The notes: a model not told the origin generated them from the letters alone. DNA of 64,000 nucleotides from Puccinellia tenuiflora (GCA_012064385.1 QRDG01000609.1:124001-188000); one strand, 5' to 3'; shown: positions 20,871 through 33,643, numbered from the stretch's first letter. A program made the numbers and translations.

Positions 20871-22691
20871 CTCAGACGTGGCAAAGGACCATCGATGGCC
20901 ACATGATAGGCACCAAAGCGACCAGAAAGGCAGCCCATGGGGTCGGCGCCGTTGGTGCAACGGACGGATCGAGCCTCGTTGCTGTTCATCAAAGCGGCTT
21001 CCCATTGAAGCCAAGGGGCGCCGCATCCTGAGATTTGGACGGACCGCACAGCATGTACGCCCTGGGAGAATCCAATTCCCGAGACCACACGATCCAAATT
21101 TGGTTTTGCATTCTGCCGACCTAGTGGTGCAGGAAACAGGTACCAAGCGCCAGCAAAGGGACGAGCAGATCATGGCCAGCACCGAAGCGAGGGCTGGCAA
21201 CAGATCTTGGGTCTCACAAGCAGTTGGATTTGACTAATTATCGTTTATGCGATCTGGACGACAAACCCAGAACTAGTGGTAGCAAGTGACAGCATATCCT
21301 GACTCCCTGACGCAGTGACGCAGAATATCTTTTTTCTCCAGAAAAGTAGTGTGCCGACCTAAATTTTTGCCGACGAATATGTACTTATGTACCCATTTTC
21401 CCACTTTAATGATTAAATCCGCAGTATCGAACTATGATTAGTCAAAGTGAAAGCTCATTACCATATCTGAGCCACTGTTTTTAAAGTCAAAATACCCGAG
21501 CCACTCACGAGTGCATTGGACATCAGCTAGTTTTGTGTTCTCCAATGCGATCCAGCGTTAAATTGAAGAGGTCAGAGCCCTGTGCAGATTACATACCCAT
21601 GGTTTTCGTGGCGTGATGCGCTATAGGCAATGACCCGTGGTTTTGCTATGGCGGCCCTTATCGACTGCCTAACTTTCTTCATAAACTTACTTAAAAAAAA
21701 CATTCTTCGCCAATTTGTAATAAGTACGTACATTGCCCACAAAGCAAGCTAGCTTTAGTAGTTGAAGTAACCAACTCAATATCACTGGCCATGAAGCAAA
21801 AAAACAAATAAACAATTCATTTTCAATTTCTATGGAACGTTATTATGATCTCAACTGGAGGCAACTTCACTTAACCTGATAGTTATCCTCTGCAGACTAC
21901 AAGCTGCCGCAACCAAGAAATTCAGGGTCGCCACTGATAAAACGGTAGAGAACAAGTGCCGAAGTTTAGGGAGCCAATGAGGGAGCGCTCGACTTTAGAG
22001 AACAAGTGCTGAAGTTTCCGCAACTCTGCACAAGACATCAGTACTGGAAGATCTATATCGTGTCATTAGGACCAGTTAACCTACGACTAGATTGTCCACC
22101 AATCAAATTTGGGGTGGTAGGAGAGAGGGGGAGACCACACAATCCAATTGAGATACGCAAGGCATCAAATCATAGAAGAAAGGACACCCATCAAAGAGAA
22201 GACACTGCCAAAATAACCAATTTGCCAGATGCTCCAAATGAACCACCAGCCGGATATGGTAAAGAATAATGGTACAAGAACAACGGCCACCGAGGCATCG
22301 ACAAACAGTATCACCACCATACCTATATTGATTTTGTAGGCCCCCGCGAGAGCACAAACAATACCTCTTTCTAGTTGATGTAACTTGTAGGATTGCTTTG
22401 GGGGCACATTGTTTTATGGCTTACCTGCAAATATTGCCCCCCTAGCAAACACCATCAGTGGAATTGCTACGATGTCTTAAAATTGACTTAATCCTGTAGT
22501 ACCTCACTAGTCTTTAAATGCTTGGTAGGTATTGATTTGATATATGAGATATGCTTAAAGATTCACAAAAGTATTATAGAACGACATGAACGACATGTTG
22601 GCTTCACCCAAGATTCCATATAACTAACGTAAATCCCCATAGAATTTTTGAGTTGAAGCAAAGTTCAATGAATTTCCTTCTCAAAATGAAG
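20871..22691. other. Gene-poor sequence, nothing recognised
   Basis: Overlapping open frames around 20757-21237 are mirror images on the two strands with no motif. A 20-bp phrase (AGAGAACAAGTGC.GAAGTTT) is repeated at 21949 and 21997. Confidence 0.5.
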
Positions 22692-22693
22692 TA

Positions 22694-22964
22694 CTCCCTC
22701 CGTTCCTAAATATAAGGTGTCTAAGGTTTTGAGAAAATTTTCAAAATATAAGGTGTATTGTGATTTATGGACAACTGTACCCATTCATAAATAAGTCACA
22801 ATATGGAAAAGAGGGATTTGAAGGATTGTTTTCAATTTGTAACTATTAGATACTCTTATCTCTCGATTTTTTCCATGAGAAAATAAGTCCACCACATACA
22901 AAATACTGATGTCTTAATATCAGTGCCAAAACCTTAAGCACCTTATATTATGGAAAAGAGGGAG
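22694..22964. mobile_element. Stowaway MITE, 271 bp
   Basis: It begins CTCCCTCCGTTCCTAAATAT after TA (22692-22693) and ends with the imperfect complement before TA (22965-22966). Both arms contain a TATAAGGTG-type stretch, and the element folds on itself. Confidence 0.9.
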
Positions 22965-23077
22965 TACTTTGTTTCAACATATGCATCTACTGATTATATC
23001 TATTATTCAAAGCATGAATTAATATGGAAGATTGAAACATTATTTTTTCCATAAATTGTTGGCAGTCATACTATCTT

Positions 23078-23276
23078 TTAGAGAAAAGGGCCATACAGCC
23101 CTGCTTTTTATAGAAAGCAACAACTACGACGGTGTGCAAAGCCAGCCAAGTGTTGCACTTATACTATATTAAGAATATCATTTCGATATTGAATGGTAAA
23201 CCCAGCAAAATATCGGTGACTCTTGGTTCGAGCTTTCTAATAAAGCTGGGACATATGGCCTTTTCTCTAAAAAAAA
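23078..23276. mobile_element. Small foldback MITE
   Basis: TTTAGAGAAAAGGGCCATAC at the left faces its near complement (GGACATATGGCCTTTTCTCT) at the right, with about 38 bp of inverted repeat. It is about 195 bp long with no coding content. Confidence 0.65.
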
Positions 23277-23396
23277 GTACAACCATTTCTTTTTATAAAC
23301 ACGATGTGAATCATAAAAGCATGCAATTGTTCCATACAACTTATTTTTCTGGTGTAATTATCAGATTGTTATAAAGGATGGACCAAATACGGAAAG

Positions 23397-23807
23397 TCAA
23401 TATGGAGCCCGAGCTCCATGGAGCTCGGGTTTCCAAAAAAATTGAATCCGCAAATTTGATTTTAAAAAAATTCTGAAAAATTTATGGTCGTAGATAATAC
23501 TATGATCTACCACTGTAAAAAAAAATTCAACCACAAACTCAAAATATTTTGATCTATGCAAAAAAGAGAAATCTGGCAAGATTTCAAAATTTTCAGATTG
23601 AGCACTGTTCACCCGAATCAGATCTGCAAATTTCTCTTTTTTGTTCAGAACAGAATACAAGGAATTTTTTATTGAAAAATTTCACAATGCTAGATCACAA
23701 TATTATCTACGACCATAATTTTTTTCAGAATTTTTCAAAACAAAATTTTGCGGATTCAAATTTTTTTAGGAAACCGAGCTCCATGGAGCTCGGCCTCCAT
23801 ATCGCCG
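23397..23807. mobile_element. Foldback MITE with GAGCTCCATGGAGCTC ends
   Basis: The left end, ATATGGAGCCCGAGCTCCAT, is inverted at the right end (GAGCTCGGCCTCCATAT). Pairing continues inward through the TTCAAATTTG...GCGGATTC segment for 60 bp or more. The palindrome near each end resembles GAGCTACATGTAGCTC in the foldbacks at 34.8-35.6 kb and 37.2/58.5 kb, so these may be one family. Confidence 0.75.
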
Positions 23808-23894
23808 CACTCGGACCAAATACTCCCATCGATTTTCAGTCCTAATTAAGAGGCGCATGCATGTTCACAAAAATAGTTCCAACCTTTCTAGAAT

Positions 23895-24290
23895 GACATA
23901 GCTTGATCAGGCAGATCGGGCAGGACGCCAGGACTCAACAAGACCCAAGGGACGCGATCTTTGATCACCCTTGTCCTCTGGCGCCTGTGGAGGTTGAGGA
24001 ACAATTGTGTGTTCAATAATGCGCGGCCTTTGGTGGATGAGCCGGTCGACGAAATCCTTGCAGATCTTTGTATGGTTGCTGGAGGCAAGGCTCTTTGCAG
24101 GCTGCCCCTCTATGCTACGCCCGCGGACTCTTAGACCTCTCTCGCTCTGTACATATCTTAGCTTAGGCTCTATTTGTTCTTCCTTGTTTTTTTTTTTTTT
24201 TGTGAGCTGTACTTGCACCATTTTAGTGCTTGTTCTTCTAATACAAACGACACACACTTTGGTGCGTGTTCGAGAAAAAAGAACGACACA
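23895..24290 (+). mobile_element. 5'-truncated LINE tail
   Basis: One frame reads SLITLVLWRLWRLRNNCVFN then ARPLVDEPVDEILADL, the style of the C-terminal end of plant LINE ORF2 proteins. It ends in a stop near 24132 and is followed by a short 3' region with a T-run at 24188-24200. The rest of the LINE is missing. Confidence 0.55.
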
Positions 24291-24484
24291 GCTTGGTCCT
24301 TCCTACAACAAAACTGAAGATCAATGCATTGATTTGTGCAGAATTTGGTTGCCGCCTGAAATTCTCTACATACTAACCAAAACCAAGGTGAAATAGACCC
24401 TACTAACATACTGAGGATGAGTTTTAGTAAAACAAAGGGAGAATATTTACTGTTCATGGATTTCCAATAGTCCAATACAAGCTA

Positions 24485-24656
24485 CTCCCTCCGTTCCATA
24501 ATATAAGATGTTTTAGGCCTTTTTCACATTCGTATTTGTATCACATGTATCTAGACATGTTTTAGTGTATATGTTCACCCACTTTCCATTATTTTAGTCC
24601 GAATTTAGACAACATGTGAAACATCTAAAACATCTTATATTGTGGAACGGAGGGAG
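24485..24656. mobile_element. Stowaway MITE, 172 bp
   Basis: Near-perfect terminal repeats CTCCCTCCGTTCCATAATAT are flanked by TA at 24483-24484 and 24657-24658. Confidence 0.95.
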
Positions 24657-24982
24657 TACATACCAACTTCTTGCAATTCTAGAACTTTGGAGAGACAGCC
24701 TACAAAAAACTCTCGGTAGTTATCAAATTTGGCTACGACAAGAGCTGCCCTCACCGCATGTCCACATGCAGCACATATCAAATGCTCAATCCCAAGTCTC
24801 AACAAACCAACCAAGAAGATGCTGAATCCTTGATTTAGAAATGTACATCAGACCCAGGACAATCAATTAGTGAGTCATCATGTTTCATCCCAAAAACGGC
24901 AAAGTTTGTGATGAGGTGTTTGTAATAAAGCATTCATTGGGCAGTGCTCTCCGTGTTATTCCAAGTCCAACTTGCACATGCC

Positions 24983-24989
24983 TATAAAT
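24983..24989 (+). promoter_or_regulatory. TATA box of the first MIR169 gene
   Basis: TATAAAT lies 158 bp before the hairpin. Transcription would start near 25015. Confidence 0.6.
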
Positions 24990-25140
24990 GCAGGCCATCC
25001 CACCCTATAGCAATGCACACTTGCATACCATACCACGCGATAGCAAAGCAGTCATGGTAGGGGAAGCAAGGAGAGGGAGGAGTAAGAATTACCTGTAGTG
25101 ACCGGGAAAGCTTCTGCTGGGTAGCCATACGCTAAGAGGC

Positions 25141-25255
25141 AGAGAACGGGATGCAGCCAAGGATGACTTGCCGGCTCCTGGTGTTGGGGGGGATCTCAGC
25201 TTTGTTGAGCCTTAGAGTTAGCCGGCAGGTTGTCCTTGGCTACACCTAGTTCTCT
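25141..25255 (+). ncRNA. MIR169: MIR169 precursor, copy 1
   Basis: The hairpin has the mature microRNA in its 5' arm at 25154-25174 (21 nt; begins CAGCCAAGGATGACTTG and ends in GG like the miR169b/c type). The star strand is in the 3' arm at about 25224-25244 (GGCAGGTTGTCCTTGGCTAC). Pairing extends outward to AGAGAAC/GTTCTCT. miR169 guides cleavage of NF-YA (HAP2) transcription-factor mRNAs in plants and acts in drought, nutrient and flowering responses. The expected 5' mature/3' star arrangement and the pairing are intact, so it should be processed by DCL1. A TATA box lies upstream. A second copy lies 3.8 kb downstream in the same orientation. Confidence 0.95.
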
Positions 25256-26284
25256 TCTTCTGGTGTTTGGCCCTCGAGCATTGTCAGGAGATCTTGAACA
25301 TCTGCATTTCGTTTTGGAAATACATGAATGGGTATGCAAAGCATTACAGGTATGCATCTCTAGCTAGTTTAACCACTACTTGACATAACATATCTCCAGC
25401 TTTAAAGGTCTGCATCTTAAGTAGTTCAACCTCTACTTGATATCATATCTCTCCAGCTCTATGTCTGTATATATTAGAAGTACAAAAATATCTTACTCTT
25501 CCATCAGCAAAATTCATGTATATGGAAGCATAAGTATGGAGGGCTTGCATAAAAAACTCAACCCACTTGACATCAGATCTGTATATACATCAGACAATAA
25601 CACTGTTCCTTTCCCATTATTTTATGCTCATGCATGATTTTTAAAGATACGATAATGACTTTCTTTTGTTGCCCCCATGATGGAAATCGAAGTCCAAAGA
25701 GATCTCAAGTCCAGAAGATGTATAGCAAGCACTGAACGACAAAAGATTCCTCAAGGCTGACAGTTAGCGACAGAAATTGTTCTTATGATATTGTACCACA
25801 AAGATTGTGTACACAAAAGAAAATCTTAAACATGTACGGCATGAGGAGGAAGGTACGTCGGTGATGTAGCCATGTTAAGAAAGCAATGAATTTCCTTAGT
25901 TGCCCGTTCATGTCCTCTGAGTGGAGAACTGTACTTTATTGCTTAAAAGCCTAAAGCTGACGATGTTAATGCCATCTTTACCTCGTTATTAGTACAATGA
26001 AAGTAAATTACCATATAAAATATCATGGGTAAACGGCCAGCATCCAATGAAATGAAACGCGTCTTTTGCATTTTTTTTAGAAAAAAAAAAAATCATGATG
26101 ACCAATACACCTTTTTGAAAGAACAGTCGAAAGCAAAACTCAAATATTTAGCTTTAATGCAATAGGATAATATCGCGTGTGACACCATGGTGATGTAGAA
26201 CATCGTTTCATGGTATGTAACCCTTAATTACCTCAAGCTGACTTGTTGATAGATGATGAAACACAAAATTCAGACTCAACAGAT
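25256..26284. other. Intergenic, between MIR169 copy 1 and a LINE remnant
   Basis: The first few hundred bases are presumably the 3' part of the pri-miRNA. A short direct repeat (CATATCTCCAGCT) occurs near 25390 and 25445. No gene is seen. Confidence 0.5.
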
Positions 26285-26815
26285 AAGTTTCATCCTAAGA
26301 CTGGCACTCGGGCTTCCCCACTTGCCAAGTTCTTCATCTGGCTTGCGTGCCAAGACCGCTGCTGGACGGGGGACAGACTAGCGAGACAGGGGCTCCAGCA
26401 CCCCCGGCGCTAGGAGACCATGCAACACCTACTTACCAGTTGTTCCTTTTCACCGACGATTTGGTATGAGGTGTTACCCTCGATCAAGATGACCTCGTGG
26501 AGTGGTGGTCGAGGGCTACCCGGTCTACCACCCGCACTTTGCGCAGAGGCACTTTGTCGTTGATCATGCTCACGACATGGTGGATTTGGAAGCATCGCAA
26601 AACGGTCATCTTCAACAACATGCTACCTAACAAAAGGAGCCCTCCTCGACACTATTCGATCCGAGACTCAATCTTGGTCTGCCGCTGGAGCAATCGGCAT
26701 ACTGCCTTGTATGGTTGCTAATGTGAGTTGTGTTGTATGGTGCGGTGTTGGCTCATCCTCGAGCTTTAAATAACTCTCTTTTGCATTTTCACGAAAAAGA
26801 GTTTCATGCTAATAC
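26285..26815 (+). mobile_element. LINE ORF2 C-terminal remnant (zf-RVT region)
   Basis: One frame gives AKFFIWLACQDRCWTGDRLA then QGLQHPRR, the start of the zf-RVT domain, and resumes with ETMQHLLTSCSFS; the zinc-binding CPLC part between them is missing. A further frame from 26497 reads WWSRATRSTTRT...LIMLTTWWIWKHRK, the usual LINE tail. It is 5'-truncated with at least one deletion and a frame change. Confidence 0.6.
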
Positions 26816-28794
26816 TGATATGGACAACTACAAAGTCTAAAATACAAGGTCACGAGCCCATAGCCCTCCATGACCCGTATCTGATAAATCTGGAAGTAAT
26901 TAATATGCTCATTGAACACATGGTACATTTTGTAGATATGTTCTTCGCTAAGATATTACAGTATTACACAGAAAGCCAGTAGATATAATCTTTAACCAAA
27001 TAGAGAGACCAGCCAACATCCTTTTTGATGCACCAGATGACGATAATTACTGTAGCAGCACATTCCCAATGTCAAGTTGAATAGTGTGCTAATAAATCAT
27101 GTGGTAATGGCGTAATGCAGAATACTAGCTAAGATGTCCAGATGCAAGTATCAACATGAACTAACAGCAAAAAACTTCATGTTGCTAATGTCTAAAAACT
27201 AAATCAGGATTGGTCAGCAAGACGTGTTACATGGTCAGCTTTGGTTCTTTCCAGATAAACCAAACATTACTAATAATGACTAGCAAATGCAGATCGATAA
27301 CAAAATAACAGATTTCTTGAAAGTTAACCGAATGTAATAGGCATTCATTGCAAAGTAATGAGTATTACCCTAACAATGACCCAGTCATTCCAGCCTATTT
27401 TATGTGAAGAGAAGAGAAGTCCAATATTACTTGCCACAAAGATAATTTCACACTAAGAAATGCCAGGACTAAAAATATGAACCCTGAACAATGCATAGAG
27501 TATCAAGAGAATAGATTAGTAAGTCCAAGCTTCAGATTATATTGAACTAACAAATTTTGAATCAAACTGATAATGAGGAAGACATCTAGATTGACAAAAA
27601 GAATCACATATCTACTACTGCCATATAAGTGAATAGAATAGCAGCAAGAAGAATTATCACTGAAGTATACATGTAAACAGGGGTACATATGTGTACTGGA
27701 GCACTAATGACACAATTAACATATATAATTGTCATGAAAATTTTCAGAACATTGATAGGAGATGTATCTTCCATGGAAACAAAATCACAAATCCAAATCC
27801 GGTCCACAGATCGAGAAACAAAGAAGGTAAACCGTGATGTGAGCTAATTCAAATTTACTGTTATTAGTAGCTTTTGGGTACTATTAACATCTTGTGATGT
27901 TTGTTTCTCAATGTATCAAACAAAGTTGAATTCAACACATCGATGTATGGCCAAGCCGGATCTTCCAAAATAAAATAAAGTAATTTCAGAACTCATGTAA
28001 CTTTTCAAGCCTGGGAGATCGAGCAATTACAGCTATTTTCCAACTTGACCTACTCATGATTTCTACATGACAGAAGGTGCTGGCAGTGAAGCTTTTTCTA
28101 AGTCACCATGAAGTCACCACACGCTAGAAGTACAATGCGCATTTTTTAGCTTGACAAGACACAGTGGAAGTTTCCCTTGAGCCTGTACATGCGACTTAGC
28201 TTTACAAGAAAATTAGTGTTTACCACCAAATAATGATCCAGGAAAACTAAAGGTCCATGTTGTAGTGTGTGCGTATGGGAGAAAAAGAAAGCTCAACCTA
28301 AGGAAAAATCTGAGCCGTCAAATGATCAAGAGGAAAGAAGCCAAAAATGGAAAGCAACGGCATCCTATTAATATATGCTCATGCTAAAGCCAGAAGCACC
28401 TCCTGCACAAGCACTGGAGCCACGTGAGTTGCCTTTGTTAATTATTAGAAGCATGGTTTCCAGTATCATGCAGTGATGCATATTATAACATGAAAGCCAT
28501 ATTAGAGAGGTTGAAAATTAGAAACTACCTTACTGCATACCAGCACTATTTTTTTCCCTCTGTGATACTACTCTAAACAAGAGCCCTGGAATCCACTGTA
28601 GACTGAGCCCCATCCAACCTAGATGCCTCACATAAGCCCCCTAACAAAAAAAATCCATAGATGCCAGCGGCAAGCCTTTTGGTCCACCAATATTATTAGA
28701 AGTTGTAAATCCAGAAAGCCCCAATATATGGATAGGTCACCATCTTCACTCGAAAAAGGGAAAAGAGTTATTATAATACCTTCTTAAAAAAAAT
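26816..28794. other. Intergenic, nothing recognised
   Basis: AT-rich unique-looking sequence with no long frame, MITE or RNA gene that I can identify. Confidence 0.5.
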
Positions 28795-28847
28795 CAAAAG
28801 GAGACTTCAGTGTCGTTCCAGATCAACTTGCAGGTTGGAGCCCTGCC

Positions 28848-28855
28848 TATAAATA
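28848..28855 (+). promoter_or_regulatory. TATA box of the second MIR169 gene
   Basis: TATAAATA lies 104 bp before the hairpin. The segment after it (CAATGCATACCA) resembles the start region of copy 1. Confidence 0.65.
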
Positions 28856-28951
28856 CCCTCCTCTCAATGCATACCAGAAGCACCTCAATAGCTAGCTGGG
28901 AGATGAGGAGTGAAGGGTTCACTGCTGCAAGGGCCATGCACAAAGAGGCAG

Positions 28952-29059
28952 AGAGTGGAATGCAGCCAAGGATGACTTGCCGGCAGCACGGATTTAGGTG
29001 GTAATTTAGACATGATTGCCAGTTGCCCGGCAAGTCCGTCCTTGGCTACACCTTACTCT
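28952..29059 (+). ncRNA. MIR169: MIR169 precursor, copy 2
   Basis: The mature 21-mer at 28963-28983 is identical to that of copy 1. The star region is in the 3' arm at about 29029-29050 (GGCAAGTCCGTCCTTGGCTA), and outer pairing is AGAGT/ACTCT. The loop differs from copy 1 in sequence and length, so the duplication is old although the mature strand is conserved. Both copies have separate TATA boxes and the same orientation, so they may be transcribed independently. Targets are expected to be NF-YA mRNAs. Confidence 0.95.
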
Positions 29060-29621
29060 AGACCTCTTGTGTATTGCTCTTGCATGGCCTGGAGAAACTT
29101 GAATTTTCCCAGTGTTTTCTTCATCCAGAGAGGTAATACTAATTGCGTCTTAGAGAACTATCAACTGTCAGGCTTGCAAAAATTTCATGCATGTTTGCAG
29201 GGAATAGCATTAGGCATGAACTACATGCGGTGCCAATATAAATGAACTGCATGTTGTTGACCTGCAATACTCAGGCTAGTATAGCATTTTGATCACTGAA
29301 CATCACTAGTTTAGAAAGACAAAGTACGCAGATAAAATAGACAACATGCTTTTGCATCAAAAAGTTTGCAAGCAGCTAAAATATGCCAACATCAGTGCCT
29401 TTCCAGCATGATTATTGAGATAATACATACATAGAAATTTCTGAGTATCTTCGTGATTGCATGTCTTTGAGATCATGTAGTTGAAAACATCATTCAGATA
29501 CTGGTACGATTCTTGGTATGGCACTACACTATCCATCGTAGAGAGCATGCATATGAACACAGAATATTAAATGAAAATGAATTGTAGTCCTTAACTGAAG
29601 CTCATGGAGAAATCCCATTTT

Positions 29622-29669
<48 letters not shown>

Positions 29670-32600
29670 AGAATGAAACTATACATCGCACTATATGAAA
29701 GAGACTGATTTATGTTAGTCTAAAGCACCTGTGGCATTTTTTTTTTCATCCAGGCAGAAGAAGTATAGCATTACTTAGTTCAAAAGGATTAAAAATAGCG
29801 TATTCTAAGCAAGGTGCATCGCATTAATTTGCCAAATCAGGACTAGCCAGGATATCAGTATAAGATCCAAAAGACTGGCGAAGAAGAATGATGACAACCA
29901 AGTTTCATTTATTTTAAATAAATTTAATAGATAGTGAAAAATAGCAAGTTATCATTTCACCACAGGAGATAGTAACCCAGCAGAAGGGAAAAGACATACT
30001 GGAAGAAAAACGTCCTACTAACTATTAAGTATTAAGTACTACCTATAGAAGTCCAGCTCAAATTATATTATTTTCTATATTAGCGTAACATAATAGAGGA
30101 TACTTTGACGAAAGTCACATGTCCCTCTCTTTTCGCAGAATAATGAAAGGATGGCTCAGGAGAAAACTTCTTTTGCTGATGCTAATTCATACAATAAGTG
30201 GTGCAGCTATAAAGGAGAATCAAGTGACTTTTTGGTGATCATATCTATGGAAGATCATGGGTACCTCCTATTTCCATTCCCTACCAAATGTGTGCTTAGA
30301 TAGTAACTTCCGTTCTTTGCCCATGACAGGAAATACAGAATAATGACATGCAGCTGTGGAATAACACAAACTGAATGTCCAATTCCTCTCACAACGCATA
30401 TAGCAATTCACCCTAATATGTCCCCATAAGTTTGCTAACATCAAATGTTGGAGAGATATCGCCATTCATACTGAATGATCCTGGGAAGCACTCATTCAAA
30501 AAATGCATATATAATCGATACCTCAGACTATATTGTAAGCTTGGTACCTATTGTGGTCAACTTGGAAACAAGTCTACTTCAACTGAAACACTTCGGCCGA
30601 AGTTGTGACATCAAGGTAGTACTATTCCAAATCACGTATGATGATGTCTGATGCCACATATAGGACATGCAGTTACTGCCAAAGACAAATGTGTCATAAG
30701 ATTATTCCTAGAGCAAATAGAATGTTGACTGTAAATAAACACTCACATAATTAATTACACTTGATGCTGCCTGCTGACCACTAACTACTCACACAAGTCA
30801 CCGCTGCTATATAGTTATATAGAATTTACAGCAATAAATTCTTCCTAGCAAACAATGACAGTGAGTTCCCATAGGTTTATACTGGAAAACAGAAGTCGGC
30901 ATGGATCACGAAACTGAGAAAGAGGGACTAGAGACACAGAATATGAAATTAACCTGCAGTAAGCAGATGCCTTCAAACAAAGGGAACTCTTTCCAGTAAG
31001 CCTGAAGCCTAATAGCAAAGTTTAGCATATGTGATTCCATCCAGCTAAAATTCATCATTAAAATGCTCAGGGATAATCCTGGTGTATCTCATTCTCCACT
31101 TCAGGTTCTGTTCTTTGCAATTCTGAAAACTGATTGCTGGTGATTTGCAGCAATCTAGGAGATACAGGGAAGTACTATGCTGGTTAAATATAAGTAAGAG
31201 TATAATATTAATGTGGCAAACGGGAGACTCCAACACATTATGTATAACTTGGAACACTGCTCACCAAACCAGTATAGTCACGTCCAGGCAGGGTAGTTGT
31301 TTTAATCTGTGTCAAGGAGAGGCAATTGTGTGGTACAATACACATTTAGAATGCAAATCAAAATGATCGATCTTCAAGAGTTACATAGTGTGTTTGCAAA
31401 GTGACCGTAATTTTATTTTATTTTATGCAGGGAAAAAATTACCATAATTCCGTTTGACAGGGTAATGATCTAACTATTGATAAAACTAATCTACTTTTTC
31501 ATTTACTAGTCATGTTTGAACTTTTAAGAGCAACCATGGTACTATTACTTACTCCAATGCACCATCTCGAGTTAGTCACGATTCATTACTGCTATTTAAG
31601 TTTATTAAGCACTGATAAATTGGATTACTGCTATTTGGGCAATTCACACTATATAATCATGTATCCATTTTTAAAACAGACCCATTATACAGTTCGAAAA
31701 GACCCATTATACAGTCGGAAAAGATCCATTATACAATATGGAAATATGTTGCTACCCTCGTGTGGCCTATACCGTCCCTAGGTACGTCGTGATTTGACAC
31801 TCGCATATTTGCATCATCTTCACTGTAGCAAATCTCGTATCGCCACTGTAAAACAGTTTATAGAGATGCATGGCCTAATCTATGTAGATGATGTGCTCGT
31901 GGAATTGAAAAATGGATAAAAGTGTGGATGTCACTGAAAGTCAGACTCTACAAAATTCCAGTGTAACTTATATCAGATAGGTGATAATGCATATGATCAT
32001 GGGATTCTTTTGGGATTTCTGAATCATGATTTGTGACGCAAAATTTGTATCTCATCAAATCTCAAGGCTACATCAGAGCAGGTAATGTGGTATAATATAT
32101 AATTCGTACAAGACTGCAAGTAATCCATAATTAATGCACATTGTCGTTCAACTTGGCTACCGAACCCAATCACCGGCTGACATAACTCTTCCATAACACT
32201 ATCCGTGTATTGGTATTTGTTTCACTATAACTTTTTCTACCAAAGTTACTGGCTCTTCAAACATTTAGACAGAAGTATTCTTAAAAGAAAACTTGAACAG
32301 AAAAACCAGTGGAAAACATAGCTCACGGAGAAAGTTCGGGTACCAAGCTTACATACAGTACATATTAACAAATTAATTACCCACTTGCTCATAATAAAAA
32401 TACTAGTCAGATACATGGTTGTTGCCAAAACTGATCACTGGAGCCCAATAACATTGGTGTTCGAGCAATAGAGGGGGCTGGAGATACCTGACCAGGTACA
32501 GTGTCTGCATAGGAGCATATCCCAGAGACCCAATTGGGCCTAAAAGCAAAGCAATTGACCTAAACATCCCGTAACGAAATCCAATTCGCCACGAGAGAGC

Positions 32601-32690
32601 GTATATTGCGTGCCCACCCGTCGGTCTAATCTGACCAGATCAATTGATCATCACAACGGCATCAAAATCCTCATGAACGACCGGATCAAC
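29060..32690. other. Intergenic, no gene recognised
   Basis: It contains a (GA)n microsatellite at 29623-29667 and three 22-bp tandem units of AAGACCCATTATACAGT at about 31676-31740. The remainder is AT-rich unique-looking DNA. Short frames on both strands lack motifs. Confidence 0.5.
29623..29667. repeat. (GA)n microsatellite
   Basis: About 22 GA units, uninterrupted. Confidence 0.98.
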
Positions 32691-33320
32691 TGGCATCTGC
32701 GTACCAGGCGCGCACGCGGCACGCGTGCTGTTCGATGGGCGTGCGCGCAACATGTTCGATGAAATAAAATTACCGCTGTTATTGCCGATCACCCCGCAGA
32801 TCCCGACAAACCAGTCGCAAAACGAGCATCAAATATCGCAACCCTCGTGGCCGCTGCTCCGATCCAGGCCAAAGGGCCGAGACTTTGCATGCGTACTCGT
32901 ACGAGCGAAGAGGTAGCGGGGGGACACACCTGGAGAAGTCGTTACGCCGCCGCCGCTGTCGCTGCCGGTTTCCGTCCAATTGCGCCCGCGTCGCCCGCTC
33001 CGGCTTGCGCGGCCGCAATGGAAGAGCGAGCCGCCGCCCGCCGTGCCTTCCGCACGCTGCGGTCTCACCGCGGTCAATGCGACCACGCAAATCCAAATGG
33101 GCGCCAACTGGATGGACTCAACGAAACCCTCCCGGGCCGCGTGCGACGGCGGGGACACGGGCGGAGGGAGGAGGGGCGAGCGTGGATTTCGCTACCGTGG
33201 GCGCGCGAGGCACTGTTGCCGCCTGACCGGGCGGTCCGGGCCGCGGCGACGCGAGAGATTAGGGGCGGGGCCGCGGCGAAACGAGAGCGTGGGAGGAGGG
33301 AATTGCACAATATTATAACT
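32690..33320 (-). promoter_or_regulatory. CpG-rich island, possible promoter or first exon of an unidentified transcript
   Basis: GC and CpG content rise sharply over about 600 bp in AT-rich surroundings. On the minus strand a splice-donor-like CTCCAG|GTGTGTCC occurs near 32932, which would fit a noncoding first exon starting near 33300. Open frames on both strands (for example 32847-33347 plus) are Arg/Ala/Pro-rich and have no domain. It could also be the remnant of a gene start. The direction is a guess. Confidence 0.3.
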
Positions 33321-33328
33321 GGGATAAG

Positions 33329-33643
33329 AAGAAGCTCTCTCAGGTAATTAGCGTTCTCAGCCGTCTAATGACCGTTTCTACTCAATCTTGTCCGTTTAAT
33401 TAGCTGTCAACACCCAGTGGGCCAAATATCCTTGGGGCAGCTATTCTGCACATCAAATCTGCCTTCTCTGGTTAACCGGGCCTAAAGAAGCTCTCTCAGG
33501 TCATTAGCATTCTCAGCCGTCTAATCACCGTTTCTACTCAATCTTGTCCGTTTAATTAGCTGTCAACATCCAGTGGGCCAAATATCCCTGGGGCAGCTAT
33601 TCTGCACATCAAATCTGCCTTCTCTGGTTAACCGGGCCTAAAG
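33329..33643. repeat. Tandem duplication, two copies of a 156-bp unit
   Basis: The unit starts AAGAAGCTCTCTCAGGT and ends in GGTTAACCGGGCCTA; copies begin at 33329 and 33485. They differ at only a few positions, so the duplication is recent. Each holds TCAGCCGTCTAAT and CCAGTGGGCCAAATATCC. Confidence 0.95.

Noticed and set aside
20757..21237. Two facing frames of about 147 codons
   Set aside because: Mirror-image openness on the two strands without domains, in a region of local duplications.
23549..23845. 98-codon frame
   Set aside because: It lies within a foldback MITE and is mirrored by an equal frame in the opposite arm.
32847..33347. 166-codon Arg/Ala-rich protein
   Set aside because: Overlapping open frames on both strands in CpG-rich DNA; no motif. 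Kept only as a possible promoter or noncoding exon.
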